Below, in pieces: positions 42,204 through 55,226 of a stretch of DNA of 64,000 nt; within the stretch, counting starts at the first letter, position 1, and every line of letters starts with the position of its first letter. The notes beneath the pieces are model-generated. The model did no database searches, was not told the DNA's origin, and saw only the letters and a program-made list of their open reading frames with translations. The position numbers and the translations under genes were made by a program. This stretch comes from Streptomyces sp. CB00455. GTDB lineage: Bacteria; Actinomycetota; Actinomycetes; Streptomycetales; Streptomycetaceae. Location: positions 372,001 to 436,000 of the forward strand of contig NZ_LIVQ01000001.1 in the NCBI RefSeq assembly GCF_001905445.1. Direction: 5' to 3'.

Positions 42204-42264
42204 GCTTCAACTCCTGAAGCACAAAAGGGAAACGGACCCGCAGCCCCCAAGGCACGCGGGTCCG
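42204..42264 (-). terminator. Terminator hairpins after the UvrA-like gene
   Basis: CGGACCCGC pairs with GCGGGTCCG across 14 bases (42233-42264), 19 bases after the UvrA-like stop, with a T-rich tract in the minus direction. A second small stem, GCTTCA with TGAAGC, lies at 42204-42220. Confidence 0.75.
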
Positions 42265-42282
42265 CGACGGTGCGGTTTTCGG

Positions 42283-44730
<2,448 letters not shown>

Positions 44731-44911
44731 CGTGTCTCCATCTGTTGGGCGGGGGCGCCTTCGCGGTCTGTCGCGCGTGCGCCGCCCGGCACGGTACGAC
44801 CGGCTGCGAGCGGTGCGTCCGTCCGGTTCTACTTCGCCGTCGCCGCCGGGGCAACGTTCCGCCGCGGCGCGGCCCGGCCCGCGGGACGCCCCTGCGGGCG
44901 CCGGGCCGCCC

Positions 44912-45268
44912 TCAGCGGTCCTGGAGCAGCCCGAGGACGTTGCCGTCGGGGTCGGTGACGGTGGCCACGAGACGGCCGCCACCGACGTCGTGCGCGGGCT
45001 CCTTCACCGTGGCGCCCGCGGCGGTCACCTCGGCCAGCTTCGCCTCGATGTCCGGTACGTGCCAGTAGGCCACCGGCGCGGTCATGCCCTGCTGTCCCGC
45101 GGTGGGCACGAGGCCGATGCTCTGGCCGGCGGCCTCGAAGCCGACGTAGTACGGCTCGTCGGTCTGCGGCGCCACTCCGAGCAGGGCGGCGTAGACCGCC
45201 TTGGCCTTCGCGAGGTCGGACACGGGGTGCAGCACGGTCTTGACGCCCTGGGTCGAAGAGTCGCTCAT
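44912..45268 (-). CDS. VOC-superfamily (glyoxalase-like) protein
   Basis: 118 residues with the two-repeat betaalphabetabetabeta pattern: VKTVLHPVSDLAKAKAVYAALLGVAPQTDEPYYVGFEAAGQSIGLV and VAYWHVPDIEAKLAEVTAAGATVKEPAHDVGGGRLVATVTDPDGNVLGLLQ in outline. It includes metal-ligand-like His and Glu positions, but the usual set is incomplete. Such proteins act as glyoxalases, dioxygenases or drug-binding resistance proteins. ATG 45268, AGGAG five bases upstream. Confidence 0.85.
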   Translation of the reverse strand: MSDSSTQGVKTVLHPVSDLAKAKAVYAALLGVAPQTDEPYYVGFEAAGQSIGLVPTAGQQGMTAPVAYWHVPDIEAKLAEVTAAGATVKEPAHDVGGGRLVATVTDPDGNVLGLLQDR

Positions 45269-45498
45269 GATCACTCCTGGGGGATGCGTGGTTCGGGAGG
45301 GGAGAGGGAGGCGGGGCCCGTGATTCCCTCAGCCGTCACCCTAGGTGTCGGTGCGCGGGGACGCTTCTCGATTCCTGACCGGTCCCGGCCGGTACCGGCA
45401 GCAGGTGGGCCCCTCCCCCCGGGCTGCCGCGGATAATGGCACCGCCCGGGGCTTCCGCGCGGGGTGTGCACCGATCCGATACGAGGGATGAAGAGTCG

Positions 45499-45891
45499 AT
45501 GACGCTGAAGGAAGGCCGGCGGGTGAAGCTGGCGGCGGATACGAGGCTGACCGATGCGGCCCTGGTCACGGAGGCCCCCTCGGCGGTGGCGGGGAGTGTC
45601 GTCGGGTCCCTGTCGCTGGCGGCGGGCACGGAGGGCGTCGTCGACCGGGTCGTGGAGCACCGGGACGAGAGCCAGGGGGTCCGCGAGTACGAGCGGCTGA
45701 AGTCGCTGCTCGATTCCTTCGGTCACCAGATGCCCACGGAGAGCAGGAGGCAGCTCGAAGAGCAGATCGGCTCCCTCGAACCCGAGTGGACCGCCCACCA
45801 GGAGCGGGGGAACCGTGTGACGGTCCGCGTCCGCTTCGACAACGGCTTCATCCTCGACGACGCGCCCGAAGCCGCCTTCACACCGGCCTGA
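45499..45891 (+). CDS. Hypothetical protein
   Basis: 130 residues: RRVKLAADTRLTDAALVTEAPSAVAGSVVGSLSLAAGTEGVVDRVVEH, then GFHQMPTESRRQLEEQIGSLE-like helix, and a C-terminal VTVRVRFDNGFILDDAPEAAF. No family recognised. The start at ATG 45499 has GAGG upstream. Divergent from the VOC gene. Confidence 0.6.
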   Translation: MTLKEGRRVKLAADTRLTDAALVTEAPSAVAGSVVGSLSLAAGTEGVVDRVVEHRDESQGVREYERLKSLLDSFGHQMPTESRRQLEEQIGSLEPEWTAHQERGNRVTVRVRFDNGFILDDAPEAAFTPA

Positions 45892-46004
45892 CGGGCATAA
45901 CCTGCCACTTCAGCGTCACCTCACCCGCTGCTCCATCCGCCACTTCCCGCCGCTTCCCCGGACCGCCCCCGGCCCGGGCGCGGCCGGGCGGCGCACGTTC
46001 GGGG

Positions 46005-46346
46005 TCAGCGGGCGTAGGAGCCGATGCCGACCAGGCAGTAGACGTAGTTGTTCACGACGGCGCCGTTGATGGTGTAGCGGTAGGAGAAGGCGTGCCCCGG
46101 TCGCGCCCCGCCCGCGCCCGCGGACGGGGACGGGGATGGGGACGGGGACGGGGACGGAGCCGCCGTGGTCCCGGCCACCCGGATCCGCAGCAGCACTTCA
46201 CGATCGCCGAGACGGGCCCGTACGAGGTCGCCGTCCCGGCAGGACGGGATGCGCAGGCGGGCGGAACCCGACGGGAGGGGGACGGTGAGGATCACACCGT
46301 AAGCGGCCTGTTCGGGCGTGAGCGTGAAGTCCATTTCCTGCGACAC
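46005..46346 (-). CDS. Hypothetical protein with a Ser-Pro linker
   Basis: 113 residues. A leading segment (AAYGVILTVPLPSGSARLRIPSCRDGDLVRARLGDREVLLRIRV, in outline) is beta-rich, followed by a (Ser-Pro)5 linker and a hydrophobic C-terminal part (FSYRYTINGAVVNNYVYCLVGIGSYAR). The linker is coded by a GGGGAC tandem tract near 46130-46160. It may be a two-domain protein. Convergent with the previous gene. Confidence 0.5.
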   Translation of the reverse strand: MSQEMDFTLTPEQAAYGVILTVPLPSGSARLRIPSCRDGDLVRARLGDREVLLRIRVAGTTAAPSPSPSPSPSPSAGAGGARPGHAFSYRYTINGAVVNNYVYCLVGIGSYAR

Positions 46347-46486
46347 CGGTTGCTCCTCAGGGGTGTCCTGCCGGTCAGGTGTTCAGCGGATTGTCCCCGG
46401 GACACGTCGGCGGACGCAGCCATTCCGAGCGGGACGGACGCCATAGGGTGATGCCGCGTCAGGCACCATCCGCCCCGGCCGAGTAG

Positions 46487-47752
<1,266 letters not shown>

Positions 47753-47895
47753 CCCGTGGCCGCGAGCGGCGCCCCGGGCAGCCCGGCCCGCTCGCCCGGG
47801 AACTCGCCCGGGGCTCGCCGGGTGGCTGCCGGGAGGGCGCCGTATCCTGAACGAAGTACCCGGTGGGAGCACCTCGCCACAGGAGGGTCAGGCCC

Positions 47896-48717
47896 ATGGC
47901 GAAGACGGCTGACGCCCGCGGCCCGGGCAGGGTGGCGCAGTTCCTGGAAAGCCCGTTCGTCGGGCTGTCCCCGTGGATCGTCTTCTCACTCCTGGTCGGG
48001 CCGGGGCGGTTCGAGTGGGCGGTGGGCCTGGCCCTCGCCATCTCCGTGGCCCTGGTCGTGGTCGGCAGACTGACCGGCTCCGGCGGCTCCGTGAAGATCC
48101 TCGAAGTCGCCGACGTGGTGTTCTTCGCGATCCTGACCGTGGTCGGTGCCTTCGCGAGCGACGGTACGCGCCGGTGGCTGGAGACCTATGCGGGCGAAGT
48201 GGCGAATCTCGCGCTGGTGGTCATCGCCCTGGGCTCCATGGCCGTACGGATGCCCTTCACGCTCCAGTACGCCCGGGAGCAGGTGGACCCGCAGCACTGG
48301 CAGGCTCCGTCCTTCATACGGACGAACTACGTGATCACCGGGGTGTGGGCACTGGCCTTCATGATCAACGCGGCCGTCGGGGCCTATGGCGACCTCGTGC
48401 TGCACAATCCCGACAACATCTGGACCGGGTGGATCATCCAGGTCGTCACGATCATCGGGGCGCTGCGCTTCACCCAGTGGTATCCGGACGTCGTCCGCGC
48501 CCGGGCGGGCACCGGGCGCCCGCCCCCGCCGCTGTCCTCGATGCTGCTGCCGCTGGCGGGCCTGCTGGTGCCGGTGGGGATCGCCGTGCTGATCTTCGAC
48601 AGCCATCTGTGGTGGCTGGGAGTCGCGCTCGTCGTCATCGGCGGATGGCTGAGCCGGCTGCTGAAACGCCAGGAGGCGACGGCCGCCGCCGATGCGCGGG
48701 GCGACCCGCTGAGCTGA
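47896..48717 (+). CDS. Membrane protein of unknown function
   Basis: 273 residues with seven to eight hydrophobic helices (GLSPWIVFSLLVGPG, VADVVFFAILTVVGAFAS, YVITGVWALAFMINAAVGAYGD in outline, SMLLPLAGLLVPVGIAVLIF). GGGTCAGGC precedes the ATG at 47896. I do not recognise the family, but the pattern resembles streptomycete polytopic hypotheticals. Confidence 0.75.
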   Translation: MAKTADARGPGRVAQFLESPFVGLSPWIVFSLLVGPGRFEWAVGLALAISVALVVVGRLTGSGGSVKILEVADVVFFAILTVVGAFASDGTRRWLETYAGEVANLALVVIALGSMAVRMPFTLQYAREQVDPQHWQAPSFIRTNYVITGVWALAFMINAAVGAYGDLVLHNPDNIWTGWIIQVVTIIGALRFTQWYPDVVRARAGTGRPPPPLSSMLLPLAGLLVPVGIAVLIFDSHLWWLGVALVVIGGWLSRLLKRQEATAAADARGDPLS

Positions 48718-48727
48718 ACCCGCGCGC

Positions 48728-49099
48728 CTACCCGTCCCGCTTCGAGCGCAGGTCCAGCATGTCGAGGAGCGCGGCCAGGTCCGCCGGGCCGGTGGCGCGG
48801 GAGGTGACCGTCCCCCGTGCCAGGTCGCCCTCGTCACCGCGCTCGGGGAGTGCGTCCCCGAGTCGGTGGGGGCCCGTAGGGGCCTGCGGCGCCGGTTTTG
48901 CCGGCCCGGACGCGCCCCACCGGCCCGGGTACGAGCGGGGCTCGGCGGCGGCCGGACAGACCGGACCCGCGCCCCGGTACCTGCGCCGCCGCCGAGAGCG
49001 GGCGGCCACAGCGGTCCGCGCCGTCTCCCACAGGCCGGAGCCGTCCTGCGACGGCCAGGGCAAGCCGAGGGGGGTGTGCTGACTCATCCACCGTGGCAT
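48728..49099 (-). CDS. Basic hypothetical protein
   Basis: 123 residues, GAGGAGGA about 8 bases upstream of the ATG. Arg-rich middle (ARSRRRRRYRGAG) with a hydrophobic N-terminal MSQHTPLGLPWPSQDGSGLW. Convergent with the preceding membrane-protein gene; the stops are only 10 bases apart. The function is unknown and the frame may be a chance one. Confidence 0.5.
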   Translation of the reverse strand: MPRWMSQHTPLGLPWPSQDGSGLWETARTAVAARSRRRRRYRGAGPVCPAAAEPRSYPGRWGASGPAKPAPQAPTGPHRLGDALPERGDEGDLARGTVTSRATGPADLAALLDMLDLRSKRDG

Positions 49100-49242
49100 C
49101 CGGAAATCCTCCTCCTCGGTCGTGCGCTGTCCGGGCCGGCCGCGGTCGGGTGCCGCCGACCGGGTGCTGCCGGTCCGGTGGAGTGTGCCCATCCGCCCGC
49201 GCCCGAACCCCGGGAGGCACATCCGGCGCGGGGGATCACTCG

Positions 49243-49281
49243 CGATCAGGCAGCACGGCCCGGCCCGATCCTGCCTGATCG
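49243..49281 (-). terminator. Terminator after the ABM-domain gene
   Basis: CGATCAGGCAG pairs with CTGCCTGATCG across 17 bases, 13 bases past the minus-strand stop at 49294. Perfect 11-bp stem. Confidence 0.6.
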
Positions 49282-49293
49282 GCGGTGCACCCG

Positions 49294-49626
49294 CTAGGAC
49301 CGGCCGTCGACGGCCATCTCGCCGAGCAGGGACCAGTCGTCCTGCGGCACCTTCATGTTCACGATGCGCGGCGTGGCGGCCAGGTGGCGCGGCAGGGTCT
49401 GCTGCGCGGCCTTGAAGTGGTCGGACCGGACGTGAGCCGCTCCGGCCTCGTCGTCCCGGAAGGCCTCGACCAAGACGTACTCCGTCGGGTCCTCGACGCT
49501 GCGCGACCAGTCGAAGGACAGGCAGCCGGGCTCGGCGCGGGTGGCGGCGGTGAAGTCGGCGGCGATCTCGGGCCACTGGTCCGCGTACTCGGGGCGGACG
49601 GCGAACTTGGCGGTGATGAAGATCAT
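49294..49626 (-). CDS. ABM-domain (putative quinol monooxygenase)
   Basis: 110 residues with the antibiotic biosynthesis monooxygenase fold: ITAKFAVRPEYADQWPEIAADFTAATRAEPGCLSFDWSRSVEDP in outline, and EYVLVEAFRDDEAGAAHVRSDHFKAA. Ferredoxin-like dimers of this family oxidise quinols or act as regulators. The ATG at 49626 has AAGGAG six bases upstream. Confidence 0.85.
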   Translation of the reverse strand: MIFITAKFAVRPEYADQWPEIAADFTAATRAEPGCLSFDWSRSVEDPTEYVLVEAFRDDEAGAAHVRSDHFKAAQQTLPRHLAATPRIVNMKVPQDDWSLLGEMAVDGRS

Positions 49627-49928
49627 GAAGACTCCTTGGTACGGGTGGGACATCGTGCGCGGCGAGCCTTTCACATCGCGAAGCGCGACGGCGCTCACGC
49701 CTGCGACCGACTGCCGACCTCCTGCCGACCGGCTGCCGGGGCCGCGGGACGTGCTTCACGGTTGCTCGCGCCGCCATCCGGGCGACGTGCCGCGCGGGCC
49801 GGAGCGGAACCGGGGGCTGGACCGTGACCGTCCGCCCTGCCTCAAGTCGCCTGCGCCTGCGGCTCGTTGCGGATCCGGGCTCATCCGGTAGGTTTCTGGA
49901 GACTGATTCCAATTCTGACGGGACTGAC

Positions 49929-51917
49929 GTGTTAGAGCTCAGGGGGAGCGGGGCCGAGCCGCTGGAGGCCGGGGACCCACGTCTGATCGGGTCGATCCCG
50001 CTGGCGGGCCGGCTCGGGGCCGGCGGTATGGGGCGGGTGTACCTCGGCGTGCAGGACGGCCGGTACGTCGCCGTCAAGCAACTGCTGTCCTCCGTCGTCG
50101 GGGAGGACGCGGACTTCCTGCGCCGCTTCGGGCACGAACTGGACAACCTCTCGCGGCTGCCCGCGGAGGCGACCGCGCCACTGCTCGACAGCGACCGTAC
50201 GGCGATGCCCCCGTGGTTCGCCACCGCCTACATCCCCGGGGTCACCCTGCGCGAGGCGCTCGCCCTGCACGGTGGCCCGCTGCCGGCGCAGGCGCTGTGG
50301 CTGCTGCTGCGGGAGGCCGCGGCGGGGCTGGCGGCGGTGCACGCGCTGGACATGGTCCACCGGGACCTCAAGCCCTCCAACGTGATGCTCACCCTCGACG
50401 GTCTCACCCTCATCGACTTCGGCGTGGCGCGGGCGGCCGAGCAGAGCCGGCTGACCCGGACGGGCATGGTCGTGGGCACCCCCGCCTACATGGCGCCCGA
50501 ACAGGCTTCGGGCAGGCGCCGGCCCCGCAGCGCCATCGACGTGTTCGCGCTCGGCTCGGTCCTGGCGTACGCCGCGTGCGGTGAGCCGCCCTTCGGCGAC
50601 GAGTCGGGGCACGGCGTGCTGTACCGCATCGTCCACGAAGAGCCGGACCTGGAGCCGTTGCGGGAGGTGGAGCCGGAGCTGGCCGAACTCGTCGCGACCT
50701 GCCTCGACAAGGATCCCGAGGGGCGGCCCAGCGCCGCCGAACTCCTTGAACGCGCCTCCCGGCAGGGCCCGTTCACCCGTCCGCTGTGGCCGGCGGCCGT
50801 CACCGAGCGGCTGGCCGACCGCGCCGCCTTCGCCGCACACGTGCAGGAGATCGACGTACCGACGGTCCCGCTCGCCGGCCCGAAGCCGGGAGCGGTGAAG
50901 GGCCGGGATCCGAAAGCGGGACCGACGGCGGGGCCGGACTCCGCGCCGACGCCCGGGCCACAGCCGCAGCCGCAGCCGCAGCCGGGGCCGGAGGCCGTTC
51001 CGGGGCCCCGGACCGGGGACGGCTCCGGCCCGCGGGGAACGGACCGGCCCCGGGGATCCGAGCGGCCCGATCGGCGCCGCCGTACCCGTGTCCTGCTGGC
51101 CGTCGTCCCCGTCGTCGTGGTGGCGGGCGGCACCACCCTCGCCCTCCAGCACCTCCCCTACACGACCGCGCCCGGGGCGCGGGCGCAGGCCACCCCGTCC
51201 GCCTCGCTGCCGGCGCCCTCCGCCCCCGCGCCGGCGGGCGGCGCCGGCCCGTCGGGCGCGGCGTCGCCGGGGCAGTCCCCGGCCGTGGGGCAGGCCGAAG
51301 GGAACCCGCCGGACCAGGGGCCGGGAACGGCGGGCGGCGTCCAGGTCCCGGCGGCCGGGGGCGCCGGAGCCGGCTCGGGGCCCGGATCCGGCCCCGGTGC
51401 CGGGCCCGGCACCGGGGCCGGATCCGGGCCCGGTGCCGGGCCCGGCTCGGGCGGTCAGAACGGCCCGGGCAATCCCGCGGGCGCCGGCGGCGCGGGCGGT
51501 ACCCGCCCCTCCGCCCCCTCCGGTGGCGGCACGACCGCACCCGCCCCGCCGCCCGCCTCGGGTACCTACCGCTACCGCAACGGCAACAACGGCAGCTGCG
51601 TCACCCAGGTCTTCGGGGCTTCGGACCACGGCGACTGCTCGGACGCGTCCGCCCGCTGGACCGTCCAGGGCAGGCCGGACGGCAGCTTCAAGCTCGTCAA
51701 CAAGCAAAGTGGCCAGTGCCTGTACTCCAACGGTCTCGGGCAGGCCGTCTTCGTGGGCGACTGCGCCCAGGACACGGGCCGGCTGTGGCGTGCCGGTTCG
51801 GGCGGCAGCCTGCGGAGCGACTACGGCGGCGGCTGCCTCGACCTGGGCATGAGCGGCGGTCTGCTGACGAAGACCTGCGGCGGGGAAGCCTCGCAGCGCT
51901 GGACGCGGCAGGCGTAG
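49929..51917 (+). CDS. Ser/Thr protein kinase with C-terminal ricin-like lectin domain
   Basis: About 662 residues from a GTG. The kinase domain shows LGAGGMGRVYLG, VAVKQLL, HRDLKPSN, LIDFGVARAAE and PAYMAPEQ. A Pro/Gly-rich linker, one membrane helix (VLLAVVPVVVVAGGTTLAL) and a long Gly/Ala/Pro repeat follow. The C-terminal 120 residues (CVTQVFGASDHGDCSDASARWTVQGRPDGSFKLVNKQSGQCLYSN, in outline) resemble a ricin B/beta-trefoil carbohydrate-binding domain. The extracellular lectin could sense cell-wall sugars and signal to the kinase (inference). Confidence 0.88.
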   Translation: MLELRGSGAEPLEAGDPRLIGSIPLAGRLGAGGMGRVYLGVQDGRYVAVKQLLSSVVGEDADFLRRFGHELDNLSRLPAEATAPLLDSDRTAMPPWFATAYIPGVTLREALALHGGPLPAQALWLLLREAAAGLAAVHALDMVHRDLKPSNVMLTLDGLTLIDFGVARAAEQSRLTRTGMVVGTPAYMAPEQASGRRRPRSAIDVFALGSVLAYAACGEPPFGDESGHGVLYRIVHEEPDLEPLREVEPELAELVATCLDKDPEGRPSAAELLERASRQGPFTRPLWPAAVTERLADRAAFAAHVQEIDVPTVPLAGPKPGAVKGRDPKAGPTAGPDSAPTPGPQPQPQPQPGPEAVPGPRTGDGSGPRGTDRPRGSERPDRRRRTRVLLAVVPVVVVAGGTTLALQHLPYTTAPGARAQATPSASLPAPSAPAPAGGAGPSGAASPGQSPAVGQAEGNPPDQGPGTAGGVQVPAAGGAGAGSGPGSGPGAGPGTGAGSGPGAGPGSGGQNGPGNPAGAGGAGGTRPSAPSGGGTTAPAPPPASGTYRYRNGNNGSCVTQVFGASDHGDCSDASARWTVQGRPDGSFKLVNKQSGQCLYSNGLGQAVFVGDCAQDTGRLWRAGSGGSLRSDYGGGCLDLGMSGGLLTKTCGGEASQRWTRQA

Positions 51918-52059
51918 GACCCGTCGTGCGGTCTTGGCGCCGGGCCGCCCGGGCCCGGGCGCAGGAGACCCCGGCCGAGGAGACCCCGGCCGATGGGCCG
52001 ACCGGCTCGGACCGGTCCGAAGACGACATAGACGTCGGCGCGCTGGGCAGCCGCGTCCC

Positions 52060-52344
52060 ATGAAGCCCTCATCCCACTGGCAGGACGACGTCCTCGCGGG
52101 CCCCGGCGGCGCCATGACCGACGAGGTCGGCGTCATCACCGGCCCGCTCACCCTCCGCACCACCTGGGAGGACGACGGAGACGTCCGGCTCGAAGTCCAG
52201 TACACCGGCGCCGACGAGTGGTACACCCTCACCGGCAGCCCCCTCCCCGCGATCCGCGAGAAGGACGCCCACGCCCTGCACACGGCCACGCTCACCGCCG
52301 TCAAGAACGGCCACGGCGCGACGGCGCCCGCCACTTCCGCCTGA
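52060..52344 (+). CDS. Hypothetical protein
   Basis: 94 residues: MTDEVGVITGPLTLRTTWEDDGDVRLEVQYTGADEWYTLTGSPLP in part. The ATG at 52060 or the inner ATG at MTDEV is possible. A short frame about 140 bases after the kinase; no family recognised, but conserved-hypothetical in style. Confidence 0.55.
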   Translation: MKPSSHWQDDVLAGPGGAMTDEVGVITGPLTLRTTWEDDGDVRLEVQYTGADEWYTLTGSPLPAIREKDAHALHTATLTAVKNGHGATAPATSA

Positions 52345-52409
52345 GCCCGGCCCCCGCCCGGCCCGCGGCCGCGGGCGGGGCGGGGCGGGCCGCGGCTGGG
52401 CCGGGCGGG
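52345..52409. terminator. GC-rich hairpin region between convergent genes
   Basis: GCCCGGCCC and GGGCCGGGC with further GCCGCGGC/GCCGCGGC dyads fold into imperfect stems. A bidirectional terminator is likely, but no clean stem-loop can be assigned by eye. Confidence 0.4.
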
Positions 52410-52907
52410 TCAGTGTCCGGCTGCCGTCTTCACGACCGCGACCGCGGTCCCGATGGCGGCGTCGATCACCCCTGCCAGCAGGGCGAACACCGTGCCCCCG
52501 CCCATCCGCAGTCCGCCGTAGCACCCCCAGGCGAACAGGGTGGCGACATTGACCCCGGCGGCCGTGAGCAGGGCCGTGCCCAAGCCCATCAGCCCGAGCG
52601 CGGAGCTCGCGATCATCAGGAGCGGGCCCAGCGCGGACAGCAGCAGCGGGCTGCTGACGAAGAGCATCGCCCGCAGGTGCCGCCCCGAGGCGAGCGTCCC
52701 GTGCGTCACGCGGTGGGCCTGCTGGTCGGCGACCAGCGCGGCCAGCCACAGGCCGACCGAGGTGGTCACGACGGTGGCCGCCGCGCCGGCTTCGGTCAGG
52801 CGGTCACTGGCGGCCAGGCCGATGACCACCGAGATCATGGTGATCGTCGCGTAGAGCCGCTCCTTGAGCCGGGCCGCCGCCATCTCCGTGTCGACCGCAC
52901 GTTTCAT
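52410..52907 (-). CDS. Small four-helix membrane protein
   Basis: 165 residues with four hydrophobic segments (ATITMISVVIGLAASD, VVTTSVGLWLAALVAD, LLLSALGPLLMIASSALGL, FALLAGVIDAAIGTAVAVV). ATG at 52907 (MKRAVDTEMAAARL) or a GTG one codon upstream. Function unknown. Confidence 0.7.
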   Translation of the reverse strand: MKRAVDTEMAAARLKERLYATITMISVVIGLAASDRLTEAGAAATVVTTSVGLWLAALVADQQAHRVTHGTLASGRHLRAMLFVSSPLLLSALGPLLMIASSALGLMGLGTALLTAAGVNVATLFAWGCYGGLRMGGGTVFALLAGVIDAAIGTAVAVVKTAAGH

Positions 52908-53109
52908 CACGGAAGCCACGGTAGGGCGCACCCGTGCCGGGGGCGGGCAGCAACATGTCCGGGCCGCGGCGGCAAGCCGAGCATGGTGGACCTGTCCGCG
53001 CTCGCGCCGCCCGGCACGTGGGCGAGGGACCGAACGGCCGGTGCGCCAAGTGGCTGACACGGCCCGGCTCGGTGTGCAGAATCGGGGGAACTGACGTCGG
53101 GGGGCGCTG

Positions 53110-54657
53110 ATGGGTCGGTCACTGAAGGTGGGGATACCGCTTCTCCTCGCGGGATTCGCACTGTGGTACGCCTCCTACGTCACCACGATCGTGGTGTGGG
53201 AACTGCGCAAGCTCCTGTCCTGGCTGGCCCTGCCGCTGCTGGTCGCGGGGCTCGTCGCCCTGCTGTGGCTGGTGGTGCGCTCGCTCCGCCGCGACCGGCG
53301 GGTACGGGACGGCGGGGGCATGGCGGTGGCCCTCGGCTGGCTCGGCGTCCTCCTCGGGCTGGGCCTCACGGTCTGCTGGCTGGTGTACGGCTCCTACCTC
53401 CAGGACCGCGCGTACATGGACGGCGTGCGCATCGTGAGCGACCCGGTGCCCGAGCTGACGGCCCGGGCGCCCTACGTGGTGGGCAAGGCCCAGGCCGCCC
53501 CGCACCTGGGTGATGTCACCGGCGAGATATCCGACATCACCTATCTGCCGGACTCGGACAGGTTCGCCACGCTGGTCGAACGGCGCGGCTGGCTGGCCGG
53601 GTACGAGGTGGGCCTGGTCCAGGACGTCCCGCTCGGCGGCAACGGACGCAGCCAGCAGCGCTGTGCGTTCGACGTGGACGTGGCGGACGCGCGCATCGGC
53701 GGCTGGTTCGGCCACAACCTCGGCCGGAAGATCTCCGCGCAGCGGCGCTGGGTCCGCTTCGAGCCCGGCGACGTCTATGTGACCTGCCGGGGGGACACTC
53801 CCGTCGTGGTCGTGCCGCTGAAGCGCCAGACCGGGATCCTGGTGGTGACCGAGCGGCCGGCCGGCCTCGCGCTCTACGACGGCCGCACCGGAAAGCTCAC
53901 GATCACCGCGGACACCGCGGACACCGCGGACACCTCGTCGGTGCCCGGTCCGTCCTATCCGCTGAGCATCGCGGCCCGGCAGCGGGAGGCGACGGCCGCG
54001 GTCGGCGGCGTCGCCGACTGGTGGTTCGAGCGCAGCGGCTGGGACGCGTCGCAGGACGGCGCCAACGAGGGCAACGAGTCGGAATTCGCCCTCCAGTACC
54101 GCGACGGCAGCGGGCGCAGCGCGTACGTCACGCCCCTCACGCCGCAGGGGGAGGCCAGCTCGGTCGTGGCCGTGGCGACGGTGCCGACCCGGCACCGGGG
54201 TGGCGGGCTCGCCCCGATGACCGTTCACCGGCTCACTCCGACCTGGTCGTCGCCGAAGGCGATCGTCGCGTTGATCAAGGCCGAGTACCGGGACGTCTGC
54301 TGCTACAACGACGACCGGGTGTTCGAGGTGGTCCCGACCGGCGGCAGCACCTGGACGGCCACCGTCGGCAGCGAGCAGAACATCCGGTACCGGGTGGAGG
54401 GCAAGGGCCAGGTTGGCGGCCGTGAGGCGACCTGTCTCAAAGCCGCGGACGGGGCGCTCATCCGGTGTGCGTTCGCGGCGCCGGGCTCGGCGGAAGAGGC
54501 CGAGCTCATACGCAGGGAGCAGGAGAAACAGCAGGGCGGTGCGGGGGCGAAGCCGGGAGACGTCGGCGACCTCGGGGCGTACAGCTCCGAGCAGCTGGCC
54601 GAACTGGAGCGCCGCGTGTCCGAGGAGGTCGTGCGCCGTCTGAAGGGCGGCGGTTAG
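53110..54657 (+). CDS. Hypothetical membrane-anchored protein
   Basis: 515 residues. Three N-terminal hydrophobic segments (IPLLLAGFALWYASYV, LLSWLALPLLVAGLVALLWLVV, MAVALGWLGVLLGLGLTVCWLVY) are followed by a large soluble part with beta-like repeats and a C-terminal charged coil (EEAELIRREQEKQQGG, LAELERRVSEEVVRRLKG). A short TAD-TAD-TAD repeat from GCGGACACC triplets is near 53907. No family recognised. Confidence 0.7.
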   Translation: MGRSLKVGIPLLLAGFALWYASYVTTIVVWELRKLLSWLALPLLVAGLVALLWLVVRSLRRDRRVRDGGGMAVALGWLGVLLGLGLTVCWLVYGSYLQDRAYMDGVRIVSDPVPELTARAPYVVGKAQAAPHLGDVTGEISDITYLPDSDRFATLVERRGWLAGYEVGLVQDVPLGGNGRSQQRCAFDVDVADARIGGWFGHNLGRKISAQRRWVRFEPGDVYVTCRGDTPVVVVPLKRQTGILVVTERPAGLALYDGRTGKLTITADTADTADTSSVPGPSYPLSIAARQREATAAVGGVADWWFERSGWDASQDGANEGNESEFALQYRDGSGRSAYVTPLTPQGEASSVVAVATVPTRHRGGGLAPMTVHRLTPTWSSPKAIVALIKAEYRDVCCYNDDRVFEVVPTGGSTWTATVGSEQNIRYRVEGKGQVGGREATCLKAADGALIRCAFAAPGSAEEAELIRREQEKQQGGAGAKPGDVGDLGAYSSEQLAELERRVSEEVVRRLKGGG

Positions 54658-54677
54658 CGGCTGCGGCGTGACGCGGG

Positions 54678-54705
54678 CGCGCCCGGGACGGGGGTCCCGG
54701 GCGCG
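54678..54705. terminator. Bidirectional terminator, 12-bp stem
   Basis: CGCGCCCGGGAC and GTCCCGGGCGCG pair perfectly with a 4-base loop, between the hypothetical membrane protein (plus) and the DUF5133 gene (minus). Confidence 0.7.
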
Positions 54706-54717
54706 GGCGGGGTCACC

Positions 54718-55002
54718 TCAGGCAGCCAGGGTGCTGTCGTCGGCGTCCGTCGACGTCCGCGCGGCCAGACCCGGGTGCGGGCCCGGGGCCGGGGCCTTCG
54801 CCGCCGCCGACTGCTCCAGGTAGGCGTCGGCGGCCGCGAGCGCGTCACCGATCGACCGGGAACCGGTCGCCACGCACAGCGTGTACGTCACGTCGTCCAG
54901 TTCCTGCTCCCACTGCGGCCCGCTGTCCTGCGCCAGTGCGATGCGGGCGGTCGCGTACCTGGCGAGGAGCGTCCTGACGAACTGCGGATCCGGCATCAAC
55001 AC
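54718..55002 (-). CDS. DUF5133 protein
   Basis: 94 residues: LMPDPQFVRTLLARYATARIALAQD starts the family pattern, followed by YTLCVATGSRSIGDALAAADAYLEQ. The GTG at 55002 is preceded by GGAAGG; an ATG a little further in and longer upstream starts are possible. Function unknown; common on streptomycete chromosomes. Confidence 0.75.
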   Translation of the reverse strand: MLMPDPQFVRTLLARYATARIALAQDSGPQWEQELDDVTYTLCVATGSRSIGDALAAADAYLEQSAAAKAPAPGPHPGLAARTSTDADDSTLAA

Positions 55003-55226
55003 GAAACCAACCTTCCAGCGAGCCACCACGAATGTGTTGTCCGTATGCCCCGGTTGCGCAGTCTGATGCACGGGACATCAAAATCGGCGTCACACGGGTG
55101 CCCGGCGCACCGGCGCGCAGGGTGATGCTTCGTCACTTCTCCGGTGCGTCGGCTCGCTCGGGAGCGGCGCATCACCCAGGGTGATGATCACCGGAATCCC
55201 ACCCGCCCCCGCCCCGGAGGACCCGT

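Noticed and set aside
49932..52334. Long minus-strand open frame opposite the Ser/Thr kinase
   Set aside because: It mirrors the high-GC kinase and Gly/Pro linker, and has no plausible start context or family signature.
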